Origin: Methylobacterium durans
Lineage (GTDB): Bacteria > Pseudomonadota > Alphaproteobacteria > Rhizobiales > Beijerinckiaceae
Direction of reading: 5' to 3'
Assembly (NCBI RefSeq): GCF_003173715.1
Contig: NZ_CP029550.1
Coordinates: forward strand, 3,440,501-3,504,500
Length of the DNA: 64,000 bases
Under the pieces are notes generated by a model, which made no database searches, was not told where the DNA came from, and saw only the letters and a list, made by a program, of their open reading frames with translations. The first letter of the stretch is position 1. Each line of letters starts with the position of its first letter. Both the position numbers and the translations under genes were made by a program. Positions 18,957-31,000 of the stretch are shown here, one piece after another.

Positions 18957-20087
18957 GTGTCAGAACAAATGGGTAAGATATTAGTTATAAGTCTCTACCC
19001 GTTTGCAGCGAGCAGTGGCGGCTTTTTCCGACGCCGTTCGAGTATCTTTTTTCAGGCACTTTCTCAAGATTGGCATGTCACGATCCTTTCCGTGGATGTA
19101 CTGCGGAAGGCGCAACAGGAGGTAAATTTCACGGCGAATTTACGAGAAATCCGGGTTCCAATAACAATATCGAGCAAGGACAATGAGTGTGAGGGGTTTT
19201 TCCGAGATGGAGTTCAACTAGGGTGCGCTTGCGCTCGGGCAGTCCAAGAACCAACGTCAGAATTCGGGACCCTCGCGCGATCGCTATCTCGCGACAGCTC
19301 TATAGTAATCCACGAGACACCCTTCTCCGAGCCCATCTTTCGGGAGGCGCCACCTATCACCGAAGTGTACTTCGTGGGAGAAAGCTCATTATCTGCCAGT
19401 ACGTCTCGTTTCGCAGAAAATTTAGTCAGTGAGCAGTGCTGGCTCGACTTTTGGAGTTTAGAAAGAGCTCTGTGCCGAAGAGCACGAGGTATCATCACTC
19501 CGAACCAAGCACACTCCGCGATACTGCAATTGAGCTACCAAATTGGGTCCGACAGTGTCTTCTGCATTCCTGATGGATGTAACGAAGAAGTTCTTGAATT
19601 GGCTTGGCAGAAAAAAATGTCTGCCAACGGTCGCTGCTACCATTTGCTACTCGCATTTTCGAACTCGGACACCGGCGGTTCGACCTCTTTCATGGAGCGA
19701 GCGCAGGAAGAGTGCCGTGACAAGTTTGAATTCACGGTCATTCAAGCAGGAAGCGCCCCCGCCGAGCAGGCAGGATTGGGAGCACCCCAAGTTCGAAGAT
19801 GCCTCACGAACCATGCGTGGGTGAACTTACTATCTTCGATAGACATGGTCGTGGTTGTCGGCAGTGCTGGTTCAGCGGCAGCGAGCGTCTCTGAGGCAAG
19901 GGTGTTAGGCATCCCGGTGATCGCCACTCCGGTCGCCGCACATTCTCTCGGACTCGATGAAAACGCCTCGGAATTCTGGATAAGAGAAGCTGGACCTGCG
20001 CTTTGGCGAACGATTTCTGAAATATGTCGTCGCCGGGCGGGCGGATCCCACCTGAAAGTAAGTTCCCCGCAGCGCGCCCGCTTCTGA
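18957..20087 (+). CDS. Putative glycosyltransferase (GT-B type), AT-rich
   Basis: The 376-residue protein begins like a family-4 glycosyltransferase (GKILVISLYPFAASSGGFFR), has a middle segment typical of the interdomain region (LERALCRRARGIITPN, SVFCIPDGCNEE), and a C-terminal nucleotide-sugar-binding region (SSIDMVVVVGSAGSAAASVSEARVLGIPVIATP). The listed GTG start is 12 bases before an ATG at 18969 that could equally be used. Its base composition is much lower in GC than kdsA, 16 bases upstream, which suggests later acquisition. Specificity is unknown. Confidence 0.7.
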   Translation: MSEQMGKILVISLYPFAASSGGFFRRRSSIFFQALSQDWHVTILSVDVLRKAQQEVNFTANLREIRVPITISSKDNECEGFFRDGVQLGCACARAVQEPTSEFGTLARSLSRDSSIVIHETPFSEPIFREAPPITEVYFVGESSLSASTSRFAENLVSEQCWLDFWSLERALCRRARGIITPNQAHSAILQLSYQIGSDSVFCIPDGCNEEVLELAWQKKMSANGRCYHLLLAFSNSDTGGSTSFMERAQEECRDKFEFTVIQAGSAPAEQAGLGAPQVRRCLTNHAWVNLLSSIDMVVVVGSAGSAAASVSEARVLGIPVIATPVAAHSLGLDENASEFWIREAGPALWRTISEICRRRAGGSHLKVSSPQRARF

Positions 20088-20152
20088 CTGAGCGGGAGTC
20101 GGGGATAATATTTAGGCATACTATAGCTCACATTTATCAAAACCAAAGAAGT

Positions 20153-21327
20153 CTGCCGAAAATTCCAGATCGTAGAAGGTCTTCTATAATAGGACTTAAC
20201 GATTACTCGATTATCGACAGAAAATCGGGGGCGCGCTTCGCATTGTAAATACTCTATCTAATTTAGACGCGAATGCTGTAGTTTTAACTTTTGGCAATAA
20301 GTTTTGTGTGAGATTAGTTAAACGGACGCTTCTCGCCATCGAAATCCCAATGACCTCCGAACATAAAACAATACGTAAGCTGCTTGCGCAGCAAACGTTA
20401 TGTTCAGTCGACGACATTGCGACGGCTCTCGTAGTGACAAAAAATTCTTTCATGAAGAAATTGCTGTCTGATCTGTTGGAGAGCAAGCCGAACGCAGTGA
20501 TTTTTGAGCACTGCTATATGGGCCCTCTTATAGAATTCATTATGAAAATTTCTCAGAACATCTGTATAATTTACTCAGCTCATAATAAAGAAGCGGAATT
20601 GAAGAGTGAAATTCTCGGAAGGTCACCGCTCGCCGCGCGTTTAGTAAGTTTTGTCGCCTCAATCGAGGCAAGTCTAAGTTGGAAGAGCAATCTCGTCGTA
20701 ACGTGTAGTACCTTAGACGCTTTGAAATTCCGGGCGGAGGGAGCATCAGAAGTCCTGACAGTAGATCACGGTGCGGACCAACACGCATCTGAGCGATCGG
20801 TCTCGCGCTGTCCTGTTCCTAACCGGGTAGGATTTGTCGGATCGGCGCATAAGCCAAACGTAGAAGCGGCTCGTTTCATTGTTTCGCATGTCGCCCCTAG
20901 GCTCACCGCGATTCATTTCGATGTAGTCGGCGATGTCAGCGAGGAGCTGTATGGAACCGTTCCTGAAAATGTGCATCTTCACGGAATCCTAGACGAGTGT
21001 GACAAGATACACTTGATGTCGTCATGGCAGATTGCTTTAAACCCTGTTGCCAGTGGAGGAGGGTCTTGCTTGAAGACCATTGATTACATGATGAGGGGAG
21101 TAGGAGTTCTCGCAACACCGTACGCCGCCAAAGCGCTTCCAATCCATGTGAGAGGAAAGATTTTTACAGCGGAGCTGGAACAATTTGCATTAGCGCTCGA
21201 AACTCTGCTAATGCAACCTGACGTAATCAGGCAGAATGAAGAGGCCGCCTTTGTATATGCCAGAGAAAATTTTAGTTGGCGTAAGCAAGTCGAGCCGCTT
21301 GCAGAATTTGTCAAGCAATGGCATTGA
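20153..21327 (+). pseudogene. Glycosyltransferase, N-terminal frame broken by one missing G
   Basis: From GTG 20308 a 339-residue protein can be made that contains the C-terminal GT-B domain (VGFVGSAHKPNVEAARFI, NVHLHGILDE, ALNPVASGGGSCLKTIDYMMRGVGV). The same frame is open back to about 20200 and reads GGALRIVNTLSNLDANAVV, the nucleotide-sugar/acceptor loop expected near the N-terminus. Just before it, the coding signal (SSIIGLNDYSIIDRKSG) is in another frame, and adding one G to GGGGG at 20227-20231 joins the two. No ATG is found upstream in that frame near the expected position; the CTG at 20153 is only a guess. AT-rich, acquired-looking DNA. Confidence 0.7.
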
Positions 21328-21486
21328 GATATGGCTGGACTAGAGGAGTGGTGTGAAGTTGAAAATCGCATTTTTCTACTCTATCGTCGTTGATTCAGAC
21401 CATCTTGCGCTTCACTGTTGTCACTTGTCGCTCGATGCCTAACGCGGTGATCGAAGATTATCCTGATAATTCGGGCGCAATTAATC

Positions 21487-22616
21487 ATGGCGTTATTTTC
21501 ATTAAATAGATTCAATGGCATTGCTGGCAAGAGCGGGCATGTATTATTCCTTAATAATACTGCATTTCAGTATCATTGGGGTTGCTACGCGACGTCTTCA
21601 ATATTGCTCGATGCCTTACTTAGGGATGGATTTCTTATTACAACATTCGATGTTGAGACAACACATAGCGATATTGGCCTCCCGAGCAGCTTAGTCGCGG
21701 TTTTAGATGAACCGCATTCTGCTTCGTTGCTGTTGCGCGAGAGGGCTCCATTTCTGCATAGATCAATTGAACGATGCGACTTTATTGTAGTAAACGGTGA
21801 AGGGACGCTTCACCGCGATCACAGAGGGCCAAAAAATTTGCTAGGTCTAATATTTCTCGCAAATGAGGTCTATAAAAAGAAGGTGTTTCTTGTTAATCAT
21901 TCCTGCTTTCCATCGGGGGTAACCCACGAACAAGTTAGTGCAAACGATAATCTGTATCAGGCGTGTTTAAGCCGTGCGAGTTCCATCGTGGCTAGGGAGC
22001 GTAGCAGTCTGCAGGTATATCGACGGCTTGGCATTGCAGCCCGCATTGGCTTTGATTCTCTTCCGCTTTACGTCGCGAATAGTAGACAAAGGAGGAGATT
22101 CAGCGACTCGGTTATTATTGGAACTAGCTCGCACTGGGGGCCGAAGACGTCGGTCGATTTGCGGCGGCTGTGGCGGTGTTGCCGCTGAAGTATGGTCAGA
22201 AAATCGCATTTTTATCAGGTGGATACGGTGGCGGCCCGCCTGAAGATGATCTTCACTTTTCGATCCTTCAGGACAAGATTTCAAATCTCGAATTGCTTAA
22301 ACCGAAATCGTGTGGGGAATGGCTTGACCATATCGGATCCGCGGATGTTCTCGTAAGCGGCCGTTTTCATCATCTCGTCGCTGCTGCTTCGCGAGGAGCG
22401 AGATCTGTGAGTCTTCCGGGGAACACTCCGAAAAATCACGCGCTTTGCGAATGTCTGCAACTCCCTCCGCCGATTGCTCTCCAACCCGATGATTTCGAGG
22501 AACGATTGGTTGATGCGTTCAACTCAGCAGAGCCGGTAAATCGTAAGATGAGGAGATCGATTCTCCGGTTGGCGGAGAACAATTTCGCTTGGCGGGGTGG
22601 ACCAAGCTTTGCGTGA
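21487..22616 (+). pseudogene. Polysaccharide pyruvyl transferase family protein, broken by one missing G
   Basis: Members of this family move a pyruvyl ketal from phosphoenolpyruvate onto sugars of capsules, exopolysaccharides or S-layer anchoring polymers. The first 215 residues (NNTAFQYHWGCYATSSIL, FIVVNGEGTLHRDHRGPKNLL, KKVFLVNHSCFP) are in one frame, and the C-terminal part (VLVSGRFHHLVAAASRGARSV, a typical SGRxH motif) in another. Adding one G to GGGGG at 22136-22140 joins them as SSHWGAEDVGRFAAAVAVLP and gives 376 residues, normal for the family. ATG at 21487 is the start. AT-rich like its upstream neighbours. Confidence 0.85.
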
Positions 22617-22947
22617 CTTCACTCTCGGAATGTATCAACGGCTCATATCTGGGATCCTCAAGCTGCAGACTGGCTGCATCAGCGGTCTAGCCGCAGGAGC
22701 ACATCGCAGCCGAGTCGATGCGGTTGTGCTGCGGGAGCAAAATGCTGCGGCAGTAATTGGGCGTCCCGGAAGAGCGCCTCCGGTTGTCTCTGCCATGAGG
22801 AAAGTCGATTGGGTCAAGATCGATCAGTTCGTGCGTCGCTGATGTTCAGTCCCGCTGTGTGGTGTGCGACTGATGGCGCATCGATGGACCCGCAAAGCCC
22901 CAGTTCTCCAAGGCAGGGCCAAGACAACTGAGCGGCTGTGTTGAAGG
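22617..22947. other. Stretch without a recognised gene
   Basis: A frame at 22597-22842 could encode 81 residues (MDQALRDFTLGMYQRLISG...), overlapping the end of the pyruvyl transferase gene, but it matches nothing I know and has no ribosome site. The rest leads into transposase debris. Confidence 0.3.
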
Positions 22948-23043
22948 TCAAGTGGTGAGTGGCCGGCATAGCGCGCGGTCGCGAACAATGGCATTGAGCG
23001 TCACCAGCAGCTTTCGCATCACAGCCGCCAGGGCGGCCATCCT
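22948..23043 (-). pseudogene. IS110-family transposase, C-terminal fragment
   Basis: On the minus strand this reads RMAALAAVMRKLLVTLNAIV followed by a short tail and a stop, which is the characteristic end of IS110/IS1111-type transposases. Only about 31 codons remain; nothing upstream continues the frame. Confidence 0.7.
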
Positions 23044-23289
23044 CTACCCACCGCACGCGGTGAGCTGCTTATTGAGGGCCGGATGGAAGAGTCGTGCTTG
23101 AGGGCTTCACTGGGGCCACGTGCGAGGACGTGCTGGCCTACCTGACCTTCCCACTCCAGCATCGGGCGAAGCTTCACAGCACGAATGAGATGGACAAGAC
23201 CCGCCGAGCCTTCCATGGTAGTTTTCTTGTTGCGCTGACGACCTCGTGGCCAAGCGCGGAGCGTCGGCTGCAAGCTCCGCCGAGCCGCC

Positions 23290-24516
23290 TTATCCGACCG
23301 CTCCCGGTTTGAGGCGTCCGTGCACCGCCTTCGAAGGACGTGGCGTCCAGTGCGCCACGACGTGCTCGTAGGCCGTCTCCGCCCACCGGGCGATCTCCAT
23401 CTCCTGCTCGCGAAGCGCCTTGACGTTGTAAGCGTAGGCCGGACCGGATCGGTTGCTCTTCTTCTGCGGCAGACCCGCCTGCAGTTCGAGACCGCGAACC
23501 TTGTTGGCCACGGGGGTGAGGCAGTCCAGAGGTAGTCCGCCTCCTTGGTCAGCAGGTGCCAGCAGAGCATGGCGAGCTTGCGCGCGGTCGCGACCTGATG
23601 ACGGCGCCGGGCGCGCACGCGCACGGAGAAGGCGTGAAGCGAACCCGGAGCTTTTGCGGCGGCCCAGGCGGCCTCGACCAGCATGGCACGGGCGCGGCTG
23701 CGCCCAGCCTTGCTGATGCGCCCGTGTGCTGAGCGAGGCCAAGGCCGGACGCACGCGCGGGATTGAGCCCGAAGTAGCTCACCAGCTTCTGCTGGCTGGA
23801 GAAGCGGCCCACGTCGTCGATTGCGGCGGCGAGTCCGGTCGCCGCCGTCACGTTGATGCCGGAGACCGTGAGCAGGCGGCACACAACTGGCTGTCGACCG
23901 TGGCCTCGCTGATCGCACGATCGAGCATGGCGAGGTCCTCCCTCAAGGCATCGAACTCGCGCAGATACCGCCGGATCGTAGCGTGATCGTCGCCGGGCAG
24001 GACTTGCCGCTCCAGCTACGCTCGGCCGGGTCGATTGAAGAGGTCGGCGTGCGGGCATTGAGGCACGAGGTGAGGGTGCAGGATCGAATGTGTCTCGTTC
24101 TTCAGCCCTGTGCGGAAGCGAACGACATGATTGCGCCGCGCCACGAGCCGGACCAGTTGCTCGGTCGCCGCGTCCGGGGTCCAGATCTCCGGCAGGATAT
24201 CGGCAGCACGCAGGCTGGCAAGCACGCCCGTGTCGCTCTTGCTTGTTAATCATCACATGCGCGTGGGCGATCGCCTTCACCTACAGCGAGTTGGTGACGA
24301 AAACGTGGGACACGTGTGGCGTCAATAGGTGCGAGAGGACCATGGCGTTGCCGGCCGCCTCGATCGCGGCCTCGTCCTTGGCGTGTAGCGTGCCGCGAAG
24401 GCCTCCGGGCCGCTGCGACTCAGATCGACCCGGCCAGCGTGCCTGAGCCGGCCGTCCTCGCAGACCACGACCTCGGCGAAGGTGCGGTGCAGGTCCATCC
24501 CGATCACACGGCGCAT
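23290..24516 (-). pseudogene. IS110-family transposase, heavily frameshifted
   Basis: The start reads [20 protein letters not shown], the usual IS110 DEDD opening with the first Asp. Successive parts are in different frames: [42 protein letters not shown] and LVARRNHVVRFRTGLKNETH; TAATGLAAAIDDVGRFSSQQ and KLVSYFGLNP (Transposase_20 region); and ARKLAMLCWHLLTKEADYLW near the end. At least five frame changes are needed, so it is inactive. It lies between the AT-rich glycosyltransferase block and kdsB. Confidence 0.8.
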
Positions 24517-24750
24517 GGCAGCCCCTCTCATCACCACAGGAGGGGAGCGGCGGGCGAAACGGCACCTACATCCGCGCTCTCAGCGCAACTGGGCGAGTCG
24601 CAGAGGCGGCCAGTCACTAACCCAAGCTCTCAGCTCATCTTGTGTCTCGGCTTGCCCGAACCTTTGAGCTCCCGGTGCCTCTGTCCCGGACGGTCGCACA
24701 ATATGCCGGAACCCGCGTCCCGGCCGAACCGCGGCACAGCCATCCTCATA

Positions 24751-24818
24751 CCGACTACGAACCCGCTGGAGCGCCTCAACAAGGAGATCAAGCGGCGTGC
24801 CGATAGGGTCAGGATCTA
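24751..24818 (+). pseudogene. IS256-family transposase, short C-terminal remnant
   Basis: [20 protein letters not shown] is the conserved segment near the C-terminus of IS256 (Mutator-type) transposases. About 22 codons survive, and the flanking sequence does not continue the match. Confidence 0.65.
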
Positions 24819-24960
24819 TTGTGCAGCAGGTCTAGCCTGCAGCTATCCGATCATCCTGTACCGTTATCGGCAGCCTAAATTTCTGGGCGAGTACAATTTA
24901 TGTCTCGGTAACTGCCAGCTGTTAAGCACCGCCACTGTTGCATCGAAGGCTTTTGACAGC

Positions 24961-25710
24961 ATGTCCGACCCCCTCGTCCTGATCCCCGCGCGGCTCGCCG
25001 CGACGCGGCTGCCGAACAAGCCGCTCGCCGACATCGCGGGCGAGCCGATGATCGTGCATGTCTGGCGGCGCGCAATGGAGGCCGGGATCGGCCCCGTCGT
25101 TGTGGCCACCGACGCGCAGGAGATCGCGGCCGCCATCGAGGCGGTCGGTGGGCTCGCCACGATGACGCGGGCCGACCATCCGTCCGGGTCCGACCGGCTC
25201 GCCGAGGCGCTGGAGACCGTCGATCCCGAGGGGCACTACGACGTCGTCGTGAACGTGCAGGGCGACCTGCCGACGATCAACCCGCGGGCCATCGGCGCAG
25301 CGGTCAGCCCGCTCGCCGACCGCGCCGTCGACATCGCCACGCTCTGTGCCGTGATCACCCGGGCCGAGGAGGCGACCGACCCGAACGTGGTCAAGCTCGT
25401 CGGCCATCCGGTCGGGCCGGACAGGCTGCGCGCGCTCTACTTCACGCGGGCCAGCGCCCCGTGGGGGGAGGGGCCGCTCTACCACCATATCGGCCTCTAC
25501 GCGTATCGCCGCACGGCGCTCGCACGCTTCATGTCCCTGCCGCCCGGCCACCTGGAGACCCGCGAAAAGCTGGAACAGCTTCGGGCGCTCGAGGCGGGGA
25601 TGCGCATCGACGCGGCCGTCGTCGACGACCTGCCTCTCGGCGTCGACACGCCGCACGATTTGGAACGCGCACGCGCGCTCGTGGACAAGAGAATGACAAC
25701 AGGTCGATAG
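24961..25710 (+). CDS. kdsB: 3-deoxy-manno-octulosonate cytidylyltransferase (CMP-KDO synthetase)
   Basis: The 249-residue protein activates KDO with CTP to CMP-KDO. Motifs are [19 protein letters not shown] (nucleotide-binding loop), [33 protein letters not shown] with the metal-binding Asp, [11 protein letters not shown] and [19 protein letters not shown]. The open frame extends more than 600 bases upstream, but that part crosses IS debris and is not coding; ATG 24961 matches the family start. GC-rich like kdsA, with AT-rich DNA on both sides, so it looks like part of an older core split from kdsD-kdsA by insertions. Confidence 0.95.
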   Translation: MSDPLVLIPARLAATRLPNKPLADIAGEPMIVHVWRRAMEAGIGPVVVATDAQEIAAAIEAVGGLATMTRADHPSGSDRLAEALETVDPEGHYDVVVNVQGDLPTINPRAIGAAVSPLADRAVDIATLCAVITRAEEATDPNVVKLVGHPVGPDRLRALYFTRASAPWGEGPLYHHIGLYAYRRTALARFMSLPPGHLETREKLEQLRALEAGMRIDAAVVDDLPLGVDTPHDLERARALVDKRMTTGR

Positions 25711-26262
25711 AAGTTGTTTTACACGCAATTGTACCGCGCGCTACTTATAACGAAAGACAACACGGAGTCACTAGCCAAAGAATCAGTATAGAATGCAAGC
25801 GTAACATCGATTGTTACCAAGTTTGCCTTCCAAACGACGCGCGATTCAGGATTCGAGATCAAGGAAGGCTCCACATTTCAGACGCCGCAGTAGCCAACAA
25901 TCAGCCGGATGCCGCGGCATAACGGCCGCATCTAGCTTGCTTCATGCTTCCACCTGTCGTATCTCACAAAAAATCCCCCCGCAGCTTTCAACTAAACAAC
26001 GAAGAGTCCAAATAATTTGGCACAGAAATTCCTTACCAACTCCCCGCCGGCCGACGAGTTTCTATTGTGGTATGTATCTCCCCCCGCCTCTGCCTTCCTA
26101 ATTATTTAGAGTGTAATGCAAAGCGACGACCCAATGTCGATGCTCATCAATGCGGCACAGCGAACGGCAACCAAGATGGAGCGGCTGCCGGGCGATGCAC
26201 AAATATTATCACGCTATCGAGGTAGAAGTTTTTAGTTTAACTGCGATCTAGAATATTTTTAT
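25711..26262. other. AT-rich intergenic region
   Basis: About 550 bases with no convincing reading frame. Base composition falls sharply after kdsB, marking the left border of the next acquired glycosyltransferase block. It may hold a promoter for 26263-32181, but I cannot single one out. Confidence 0.5.
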
Positions 26263-26814
26263 TTGGGAATAATAGCTTTACATCCCCCTGCGGCCCAGAA
26301 AACACTAGATCATGAGCGCGATCTGAATCCTGATGTTCACTTTGATTTCGGAGCATGCAAAATGGCAAGAGAGGCCGTTCTCGGTTCATTGAGGCCCGGT
26401 GAGCAAGGCTTAAGCTTTGGTGCAGGTTGGCATCACGTCGAGCTCACAGAGGTGCCGGAAATTTGGAGTGATCAACGTCTTGAATCTGTGCTGATGGTTG
26501 AGGTTCCGGGAGGAGCGGTCAAGCTAGAACTCGAGTTGGGAGGGGCCGCTCATGTGAACAATCTGCTCTTCTTGACTGCATCGATCGATCATAGGAGGGC
26601 AAAATCGGCGATAAAGAAAATCGAAGGGCTGCAAAGCGCGGCGCCCTTCGACTGTCAAGGAAGCGTGGAGTTCACAATTCCTTCTCCACCCTCCTCTGCG
26701 AAAGCACTCCAAGTCGTGCTTAACATCCCTCGTCGCTACCGTCCATGCAGCGTGCGCGCTTCGGAAGACAGTCGTTTCCTCGGAGTTTTGCTTAGGCAAA
26801 TAATCATTAGGTGA
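26263..26814 (+). CDS. Putative carbohydrate-related beta-sandwich domain protein
   Basis: The 183-residue frame has a TTG start, which is uncertain; ATG 26362 inside is an alternative. The segment LSFGAGWHHVELTEVPEIWS, followed by repeated hydrophobic strands and FLGVLLRQIII at the end, resembles the stand-alone beta-sandwich domain often fused to glycosyltransferases in alphaproteobacterial surface-glycan loci. It ends 4 bases before a glycosyltransferase gene, so the two are probably co-translated and may form one enzyme unit. Function is inferred from context only. Confidence 0.6.
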   Translation: MGIIALHPPAAQKTLDHERDLNPDVHFDFGACKMAREAVLGSLRPGEQGLSFGAGWHHVELTEVPEIWSDQRLESVLMVEVPGGAVKLELELGGAAHVNNLLFLTASIDHRRAKSAIKKIEGLQSAAPFDCQGSVEFTIPSPPSSAKALQVVLNIPRRYRPCSVRASEDSRFLGVLLRQIIIR

Positions 26815-26818
26815 TCTC

Positions 26819-27955
26819 ATGCGCTGGCTTGTCTTCTCACCAACTCCAACTGCTCCGCTAACAGCGGGAAACCGAGTCCGCATATATAATATGCTAAGTG
26901 CTATAAGACAGGAAGGAAACGAAATTTGCTTCTTTTACACCGGTAGAGAAGGGCTAATGCCAGAATCGCTTTCCGCTATGAAGGGCCAGTGGGATCTCGT
27001 CGATTTTATCGAGCCAACAGAAATAAAGCGTCAACCGAAGGGAGAAATTTTCAATATCGATGATTGGATCGACGCTGAGACGATTGCTGAAGCGGAACGT
27101 GCGATACAGCAGCTTCAGCCAGATGTCATCTTGGTCAACTACGTGATGTATAGTAAGATTTTAGATCTGGCACCCGCCAGTTGCGTTAAGCTGCTGGACA
27201 CTCATGATAAATTCGGAGATCGCCATCTTCTGCTGGACCGCGCGAATATACCGCGCAATTTTTTCTGGACGAGTCCAGATCAAGAGGGCGTTGGTCTTAA
27301 CCGTGCCGATATTGTTGTCGCGATCCAGGAGACCGAGGCTTCCTACTTCTCGGAGATCAGCTCTTCCGAAATCAAACTACTTAAGCATGCACCAGCTGAG
27401 CGTGCGACGACGAGCCGAATCAATATGGGATTATTTGGTGTAATTGGATCAAATAACAGAATCAACCAGAAATTCTACCAACAATTGGTCGACGAGTGGG
27501 TAAGATCAGCATCTCCACGCATGCACTTGTTTGTGGCCGGAGATGTTTGCGGAAGTATAGATGTAGCTTCGCAAAATGTATCGCTGATTGGACGTGTCGA
27601 TGATCTTGACGAATTTTACAGCACGATTGATATTGCTTTAAATCCCCTCGTAAGCGGCAGTGGTTTGAAGATCAAAACTCTTGAGGCGCTCGAATACAGA
27701 ATGCCAATAATCTCAACGCGCGAAGGCATGATGGGATTCAACGCGGTACATCCTTTCCATGTTTTGGAAAGTGTTCAAGAATTAGTTGCATGTAGCAAAG
27801 AGATACAGGAGAAGCCAGATTTGCTCTCTGGGTTGGCCGATGCCAGTACAATCCTGCTAGCAGAGTATTGCGGAAATTGGCGTTCCGATTTTCAGCATCT
27901 GATGTCTTCTATCGAGCGCCTTCACGTCGAAAAGGCGAATTTGCGCACGATATAA
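26819..27955 (+). CDS. Glycosyltransferase family 4 protein
   Basis: The 378-residue protein opens with RWLVFSPTPTAPLTAGNRVR and YNMLSA, the usual acceptor-side loop of GT4 enzymes, has DTHDKFGDRH and LNRADIVVAIQETEASYF in the middle, and a C-terminal donor domain with VSLIGRVDDLDEFYSTIDIA and LNPLVSGSGLKIKTLEALEY. The ALNPLxxGxGxKxKxLE pattern is typical of the donor-binding helix. No membrane segment. It belongs to an AT-rich run with the genes before and after it, all on the plus strand. Confidence 0.85.
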   Translation: MRWLVFSPTPTAPLTAGNRVRIYNMLSAIRQEGNEICFFYTGREGLMPESLSAMKGQWDLVDFIEPTEIKRQPKGEIFNIDDWIDAETIAEAERAIQQLQPDVILVNYVMYSKILDLAPASCVKLLDTHDKFGDRHLLLDRANIPRNFFWTSPDQEGVGLNRADIVVAIQETEASYFSEISSSEIKLLKHAPAERATTSRINMGLFGVIGSNNRINQKFYQQLVDEWVRSASPRMHLFVAGDVCGSIDVASQNVSLIGRVDDLDEFYSTIDIALNPLVSGSGLKIKTLEALEYRMPIISTREGMMGFNAVHPFHVLESVQELVACSKEIQEKPDLLSGLADASTILLAEYCGNWRSDFQHLMSSIERLHVEKANLRTI

Positions 27956-28006
27956 GCCGGATGGTCGTCACTCGCTGCCGTTTTTCTTCCTTGACCTTAG
28001 GATCCC

Positions 28007-31000
28007 ATGATGGGCCCAAAAATTAATCCGTCCAAATTTCCGAGGGTTCTCCTTGCTACTCCCAGTACTGGATTTGGGGGGCAGAAATTCATTCCGTGAC
28101 ACTGGCGCGCGGTCTCAAAGCGGCAGGGTTCGAGACCATCGTTTGCGGAGAGGCAACTCGCAATTTAGCGCGCCTCTGGACAGAAGCCGCGTCTCACGGG
28201 TTGCAGCGAACTCGTGGGCCGATCGGATATTGGCGCGATTGCTCTGAGCGCGAGCGCTTCCAACACCAGCATGATGCCGCATCTCGAATTATCGAGGACA
28301 TACGGCCGGACTTGTTGATCGTTCCATACCCGTGGCCGGACAGCGGAGCTGGCATCGCATGTGCAGCAGTGGAGGCCGATATCCCGGTCATCAGCATTTT
28401 CCACCTTTTCCGACCAAATGCCGAACTCTCTCCATTTATGGGAGCGCAGCTCAGAAAACTCGCGGATGCCGGTGAGCCTCTGATTGCGGTTAGCGACGTC
28501 GTGGCAGACGCGCTCAGCTCTTCCTCTGGAATCCCCCGTCGAAGGTTCTCGGTCATACGGAACGGGGTGTATGTAGAGGAGCAATATCTCTCACTCACAG
28601 AGGAGAAAATTGAAGATAACAAGCTGAGGTTGCTGGAGGAGCTCGGGCTTCCGCCCGGTTCTATCATAGCCTGTACCGTTGCTCGGGTAGATGCCCAAAA
28701 GGGTTACTTAGACTTCGTGCAGGTGGTTAAGGAGGCATCCGCAAAATGGCCGAGGGTCCATTTCCTTTGGGTCGGCGACGGGCCCGACATGAAAAACCTC
28801 AAGCAGCAACTCGTCGATGCTGGTGTCGCAACGCGTGTTTCTTTGATGGGTTGGAGGGATGATCCTCTGCGGTTTATTGCAACGTCCGACATATTTCTTC
28901 AGACTAGTCATTTTGAAGGCTTATCGCTTTCGCTGCTTGAGGCAGCGCGTCTAAAAAAGCCGATCGTGACGACATCTCCAGGTGGTCTCGAGATAATTGC
29001 GCCGAACCGATCTCATCTTTATGTTGAGCAAAGCGGAGACTGCAGCGCAATCGCTGAGTCGATCGTTCAGCTCAGTTCCGGCCCTGCACTGAGGCGACTC
29101 CTCCAGCGAAATTTGAGCGAGCTGACTTCGGAGCTCTCGGACGAGGTGATGGTTGAAAAATATGCGGTAACGCTGCGCGCAGCTATGGATCGCGGTCTGA
29201 TGACGGCGAAATCGCCTGTAGCCGTCGAGCCGATCTTTTTCTGTACAAACTCCATGACTACTGCGCGTGCTCTCACTGTAAGTAAAAACTATTTAAATGA
29301 ATCTCTATGCCCTCGACTGTTCATAGAGAACTGCGCATCAATCTCGAGTTTCGATGGCGCGCTGAATTACTTTAATAACGCGGTCGACCTAAACGACTGT
29401 AATTTGGCTGACGTTCTCGGGGATTTGTCTGCGGAGCAAAAACCACTTTGTGTGTCTTTTAATTATCTTTGGCCGAGGGGCATGCTGAGGTCGAGTATAT
29501 CGTTGCCGGCTGCGACCGTGCGGATGCGTTTGTAATTTACAATTCCGTTCCGGAGCTCGCTGGCGCAGGTCCCCAAACCCGAGTACTCGACAGCTCGTCT
29601 ATCGCCGACATTGTGGTTACGCTTGCATCAATGGGCGGTGTGATCTGTTTCGCGAAATGGCCGATGAGCCATGCTCTAAGTGCTATTTCATCACTTCATA
29701 CACCCGTTCAAACAATCGTCGAGCTGTTGCGTTGTTGTAATGTAGCAGAGATTACATCGACTATGTACGCGGGCAGCGGAACATTGAGCGAAAGCGAATG
29801 GGCATCCCTTGGATTGCGCGATAGAATCTTGTTCGACACTCAAAACGCTACCGACGATGACCAAATTGCTCGTGAAATCGAGCGAGGCGTAAGTCAAAGG
29901 TTAAGTGTGCTCCGTTTCCCCCAAACGGCAGGAGCCGCTCAGATCAGGCGCGCGTTAAGCGATGGGTCATCGAGCAGGATTTCGCCCAGTGAGGTCGACA
30001 CAATTTTTCGATCTCGTATTCATCTCGACGAGGCTGCTGTTCGGCTTCTCCGGAATAACTATCATAACGAGGTCGACTCAGGCGGCGGGGATAATGCCCC
30101 TTTGAGGGCACTTAGTGCCCTCTCGGTGGGTAGTGCCCTTTCCTTTACGAAATTTGCTTCTCGCGCAGCTGCAGAGTCTGGCACGCGTCGTTTGTTGCCG
30201 GGCTCGAAGGTGGCAATAGTAACGTTTCGCCGAGTGCCATTTCCGCCGAGCAATGGGGCAGATGCAAGAGTATTGGCAAATGTTCGCTGCCTTCAGTATT
30301 GCGGCTTTAGCGTGGTACTATTTTGTGAGGTTCGTCCGCAAGACCTCGATAGCGCGACATTTCAAGCGACCCGACTTTCTCGTGAGTATGGCGTGCTCGT
30401 CGATGTAGCAGCTCTTTCGAAGGAGGAGGCGGCAGTCTCAACTGCACCGAGCGACTCAGGAGAAATCAATTGGGCCGCCTTTCAGCGGAGCTCTTCTACG
30501 ATCCGATTTATCCGTCTTATGGAACAATTCAGCCCAGATTTCGTCGTTGTGAATTTTGTGCAGCATATGCATTTTGGCGTTATTGCGCAGAGCTATGGAA
30601 GTAAGTGTGTTCTCGATACGCACGATTTCACGAGTGTTCGCGAAGGCATACTTTCGCGACTGCAGAGCAGGTTTGGTATGTCGCCCATGGCTTATAATGG
30701 CGACGCTATTTTCCAGTTAGATGCCTATGTATATCAAGGGGGGCAAATCTAGCGGAAGAGGTCCTCCGCCTTGAAGCTGCAAACGAAGTCATAGCCATTT
30801 CTGAGCGCGATGCAGATCAGTTATCTACTATTTGTCCGCACGCACGCGTCACTTATCTCCCTGTTACCGCCGAACCCCGCCCAATTTTACCTTCCCCAGA
30901 CCCTTGTGCGATTTTTGTCGCCAGCGAGAATTGGGTCAATGAGCTTTCCGCTGCTTTCTTGATAAAGAAAATCTTGCCGGCTGTTCGCTCGCAGGTTCCT

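Noticed and set aside
24316..24960. N-terminal extension of kdsB by 215 codons
   Set aside because: The extension crosses antisense IS110 debris and an IS256 remnant; KdsB family proteins start at the ATG at 24961.
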